From Fimenecus sp051881415 (lineage in GTDB: Bacteria; Bacillota; Clostridia; Oscillospirales; Acutalibacteraceae), in NCBI GenBank assembly GCA_051881415.1, contig JBJEPV010000213.1, positions 1 to 24,453 of the forward strand: DNA of 24,453 nucleotides. The letters run 5' to 3'. Position numbers and translations under genes: made by a program. Every line of letters begins with the position of its first letter. The stretch's first letter is position 1. Of the stretch, positions 22,141 through 24,453 are shown one piece after another. The notes under the pieces are model-generated. The model had not been told where the DNA came from, did no database searches, and saw only the letters and a program-made list of their open reading frames with translations.

Positions 22141-24086
22141 CGAATGCGCGCTCCGTTGGGCATGGCGCTGTCGACAAAGAGCACTTTGACATCGTCCTCA
22201 CTGCAATCCGCCGCCAAAATCATACCCTGGCTTTCCACGCCGCAAAGCACGGCGGGTTTTAAGTTCGCCACCAGTACGATTTTTTTGCCGACCAAATCGT
22301 CGGGCGCGTACCATTTCGCAATGCCGCTTGCCACGGTGCGCGGGGTGTCCGTGCCGTCATTTAAGGTCAATTTCAACAGTTTTTTCGCGCGTTTCACGGG
22401 CTCGCACGATGTCACTTCGGCAACGCGCAGTTCGACTTTTGCAAAATCTTCAATCCCGATTTGCGCAAGACCCTCGATTTTCGGTGCGGCTTTTTCTTCT
22501 TCCGCCTGTGCCGCATTTTGCGCCGCAGTCAGTTCTTCAATGAGCTTATCCGCGTCAATGCGGTTGAACAGCGGCACGGCTTTGCCGACTTTTTCGCCGA
22601 CTTTCAAATTGCCGAAAGTCGAAAGCGAGTCGCAGTCGCGCACATCGGTGCCGAGTTGCTCGAAAATCGCCGAAGCCGTGTCGGGCATATAGGGCGTGAG
22701 CAAAACGGCAAGAAAACGAATGCCCTCTAAAAGGTTATAAAGCACCGTGCCGAGCCGCGCGCGCTTTTCTTCGTCTTTTGCGAGCGCCCAAGGCATGGTT
22801 TCGTCAATATATTTGTTTAAGCGGCGCGCAAGCGTCAACACGCACGAAACGCTGTCGCTCATTTTGTATTCGCTGATGCATTTGTCCACATCGCCCAAAG
22901 TGCGCAATGCCAAAGCCTTCAAATCCTCGTCAAATTCGCCGGGGCAGTCGGGGGATTGCACCACGCCGTCAAAATATTTGTTCTGCATCGCCACCGTGCG
23001 GTTGACAAGATTGCCTATGGTGTTTGCCAAATCGGAATTGTAGCGTTCAATCATCGTTTCATAGGTGATGGAGCCGTCGGCGGCGTGCGGCATTTCGGAA
23101 AGCAGGTAGTACCGCACCGCGTCCACGCCGAACACCTTGACCAAATCGTCGGCATAAATGACATTCCCGCGGGATTTGCTCATTTTGTCCTCGCCGAACA
23201 ACAGCCACGGGTGCCCGTAGACCTGTTTCGGGAGCGGCTCGCCGAGCGCCATTAACATAATCGGCCAATAAATCGTGTGGAAACGCACAATGTCTTTGCC
23301 GATAATGTGCACATCGGCAGGCCAATATTTTTTGTAAGTCTCCGCACTGCCGTCGGGGTCATAGCCGAGGGCGGTGATATAGTTCGAGAGCGCGTCAATC
23401 CAAACATAAATGACATGCTTGTCGTCAAAAGTCACGGGGATACCCCATTTAAACGAGGTACGCGACACGCACAAATCCTGTAATCCCGGTTTGATAAAGT
23501 TGTTGAGCATCTCTTTTTTGCGCGCTTCGGGATAAATGAAGTTTTCGTTGTTTTCGATGAATTCTTCGAGTTGTTTTTGGTATTTCGACAACCGCAGGAA
23601 ATACGCTTCCTCTTTCGCGGGTTTCACCTCGCGGTGACAGTCGGGGCAACAGCCGTTTTCGTCAAGCTGGCTTTCCGTCCAAAAACTTTCGCACGGGGTG
23701 CAGTACAGCCCCTCGTACTCGCTTTTGTAAATGTCGCCTTGGTCATATAACTTTTTAAAGATTTTCTGCACCGCTTTTTCGTGGTAATCGTCGGTGGTGC
23801 GGATAAACTTGTCATAGGTGGTGTTTAAGGTGTCGCAAATGGCGCGGATTTCGCCCGCGACCTTGTCAACATATTCTTTGGGGCTAACACCCGCTTCTTT
23901 CGCGTATTCTTCGATTTTCTGCCCGTGCTCGTCGGTTCCCGTCAGGAAGAAAACATCATACCCGCGCATTCGTTTATAGCGCGCAATGGCGTCGGTCAGT
24001 ACGATTTCGTAACTGTTGCCGATATGCGGTTTGCGCGAGGTATACGCAATCGCGGTGGTGATGTAAAATTTCGGTTTTTCACACAT
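22137..24086 (-). CDS. metG: Methionyl-tRNA synthetase
   Basis: A 649-residue class I synthetase that charges tRNA-Met. It has HIGN (residues 21-24), the four zinc cysteines Cys129, Cys132, Cys147 and Cys150 in the connective domain, and KMSKS (301-305) in the order expected. An anticodon-binding helical region follows. A C-terminal EMAPII/Trbp111-type tRNA-binding domain (about 545-649, IEDFAKVELRVAEV to GMILAA) promotes dimerisation and tRNA binding. The length matches Firmicutes MetRS with this extra domain. AAAGGAAG lies just upstream of ATG 24086. The promoter at 24128-24156 would give a short leader; no T-box is seen. Confidence 0.98.
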   Translation of the reverse strand: MCEKPKFYITTAIAYTSRKPHIGNSYEIVLTDAIARYKRMRGYDVFFLTGTDEHGQKIEEYAKEAGVSPKEYVDKVAGEIRAICDTLNTTYDKFIRTTDDYHEKAVQKIFKKLYDQGDIYKSEYEGLYCTPCESFWTESQLDENGCCPDCHREVKPAKEEAYFLRLSKYQKQLEEFIENNENFIYPEARKKEMLNNFIKPGLQDLCVSRTSFKWGIPVTFDDKHVIYVWIDALSNYITALGYDPDGSAETYKKYWPADVHIIGKDIVRFHTIYWPIMLMALGEPLPKQVYGHPWLLFGEDKMSKSRGNVIYADDLVKVFGVDAVRYYLLSEMPHAADGSITYETMIERYNSDLANTIGNLVNRTVAMQNKYFDGVVQSPDCPGEFDEDLKALALRTLGDVDKCISEYKMSDSVSCVLTLARRLNKYIDETMPWALAKDEEKRARLGTVLYNLLEGIRFLAVLLTPYMPDTASAIFEQLGTDVRDCDSLSTFGNLKVGEKVGKAVPLFNRIDADKLIEELTAAQNAAQAEEEKAAPKIEGLAQIGIEDFAKVELRVAEVTSCEPVKRAKKLLKLTLNDGTDTPRTVASGIAKWYAPDDLVGKKIVLVANLKPAVLCGVESQGMILAADCSEDDVKVLFVDSAMPNGARIR

Positions 24087-24127
24087 GATTTTTCTTCCTT
24101 TCTGTGCGATATAATTTCGGACATTTT

Positions 24128-24156
24128 ATTGTATCAAATTTTTAAGAGAAATTCAA
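24128..24156 (-). promoter_or_regulatory. Sigma-A-like promoter of metG-tatD
   Basis: On the minus strand: -35 TTGAAT (24156-24151), a 17-base spacer, and -10 TACAAT (24133-24128) with an extended TGA before it. Transcription would begin near 24121, about 35 bases before ATG 24086. Confidence 0.8.
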
Positions 24157-24274
24157 CAAAAAAGTAAATATATCGTTTGCAAGCGCAACGGCAGCGCAAA
24201 ACACGGCAAAGATGCGGCAAAAAAATACAAAAAAATGTACGATTCAGCCCGAAAATGGGGGGTGTCGGGGTAAT
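24157..24274. other. AT-rich spacer upstream of metG, no gene seen
   Basis: A stretch between the metG promoter and the repeat element at 24275. It contains A-runs and no recognisable gene or RNA. A T-box leader would be expected on the metG side of the promoter and is not there. Confidence 0.6.
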
Positions 24275-24365
24275 TTGTCATCCTGAGCGAAGCGAAGGAT
24301 CGCCAATAGCACAAAATAAAAAATATGCGAAACGAGATTCTTCGCCTAACGGCTCAGAATGACAA
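24275..24365 (+). repeat. GTCATTCTGAG-type palindromic element, copy E
   Basis: It starts TTGTCATCCTGAGCGAAGCG and ends CTCAGAATGACAA, its imperfect inverse. Its reverse complement matches 1538-1626 along the whole length, with most differences in the AT-rich centre. Confidence 0.8.
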
Positions 24366-24370
24366 TGCGA

Positions 24371-24407
24371 GCGTAGGGGGCGCCGACTCGGTGCCCCGTT
24401 GTAGGGG
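24371..24407 (+). repeat. GC-rich hairpin module bounded by GTAGGGG, copy G
   Basis: It matches 1741-1778 with two substitutions and one missing T. The two substitutions fall at neighbouring pairs of the stem and keep both paired as G-U or G-C. Confidence 0.75.
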
Positions 24408-24453
24408 CGGGTGATTCCCCTGACAGGGGAAATGTCCGCGAATGCGGACAAAA
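24401..24453 (-). repeat. 84-base dispersed module, copy C, cut by the window end
   Basis: The reverse complement equals bases 129-181 at all 53 positions. It is joined through a shared GTAGGGG to the module at 24371-24407. The rest of the copy lies outside the window. Confidence 0.9.

Noticed and set aside
21393..22262. Plus-strand reading frame opposite tatD and the end of metG
   Set aside because: It is Arg/Pro/Ala-rich and antisense to two well-supported genes with all catalytic residues.
24087..24127. T-box leader before metG
   Set aside because: The promoter leaves only about 35 bases of leader, with no T-box sequence or antiterminator.
24177..24362. Short plus-strand reading frame ending in a CHPERSEGSP-type translation
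   Set aside because: It is the translation of the GTCATTCTGAG-type repeat, a common source of false genes.

Overview
This window most likely comes from a low-to-mid GC Firmicute of the Clostridia type, probably an Oscillospirales-like gut or anaerobic lineage. The evidence is sigma-A-like promoters with AT-rich spacers, strong GGAGG-type ribosome binding sites, a Firmicutes-style metG-tatD pair, and intergenic repeats starting GTCATTCTGAG or CCCTCTGACGAGGG of a kind I know from uncultured Clostridia. No outer-membrane gene is visible. The taxonomic call is inference; nothing here fixes the genus. Every convincing gene lies on the minus strand, so the window reads from right to left.

From right to left: (1) 24365-24087 is a repeat island followed by a good promoter for metG; metG (methionyl-tRNA synthetase) and tatD overlap by ATGA. 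(2) 21372-20950 is a gene-free island of hairpin-forming repeats. (3) 20949-17851 is a tight four-gene cassette: HPr-kinase-like P-loop protein, PqqD-like peptide-binding protein, S26-type serine peptidase and ABC half-transporter. It resembles the tailoring, processing and export part of a ribosomal-peptide (RiPP) pathway, but I see no precursor gene. (4) 17734-16277 encodes a fused Wzz/BY-kinase with a Tyr-Gly tail; it has its own promoter and an intrinsic terminator at 16254-16230. (5) 16103-321 is a type IV pilus operon of eleven genes behind one clear promoter.

The pilus operon order is pilP-like, pilQ-like (LysM plus secretin N-domains, no barrel), pilT, pilC, pilM, pilN, pilO, pilB, a GspK/PilX-like prepilin, a 1,225-residue prepilin-fused protein, and a PilW-like minor pilin. 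PilB and PilT should power extension and retraction, and PilC is the platform. PilM/N/O/P would form the alignment complex, and the PilQ-like protein could guide the fibre through peptidoglycan. The last three genes would form the pilus tip, with the giant prepilin as candidate adhesin. A major pilin and a prepilin peptidase are not in the window.

Four repeat islands (about 1-280, 1500-1785, 20990-21357 and 24275-24453) fill every gene-free spacer longer than 250 bases. They are chains of short hairpins joined at GTAGGGG/CCCCTACG. Several modules recur in different islands, in both orientations, with substitutions that keep the stems paired.
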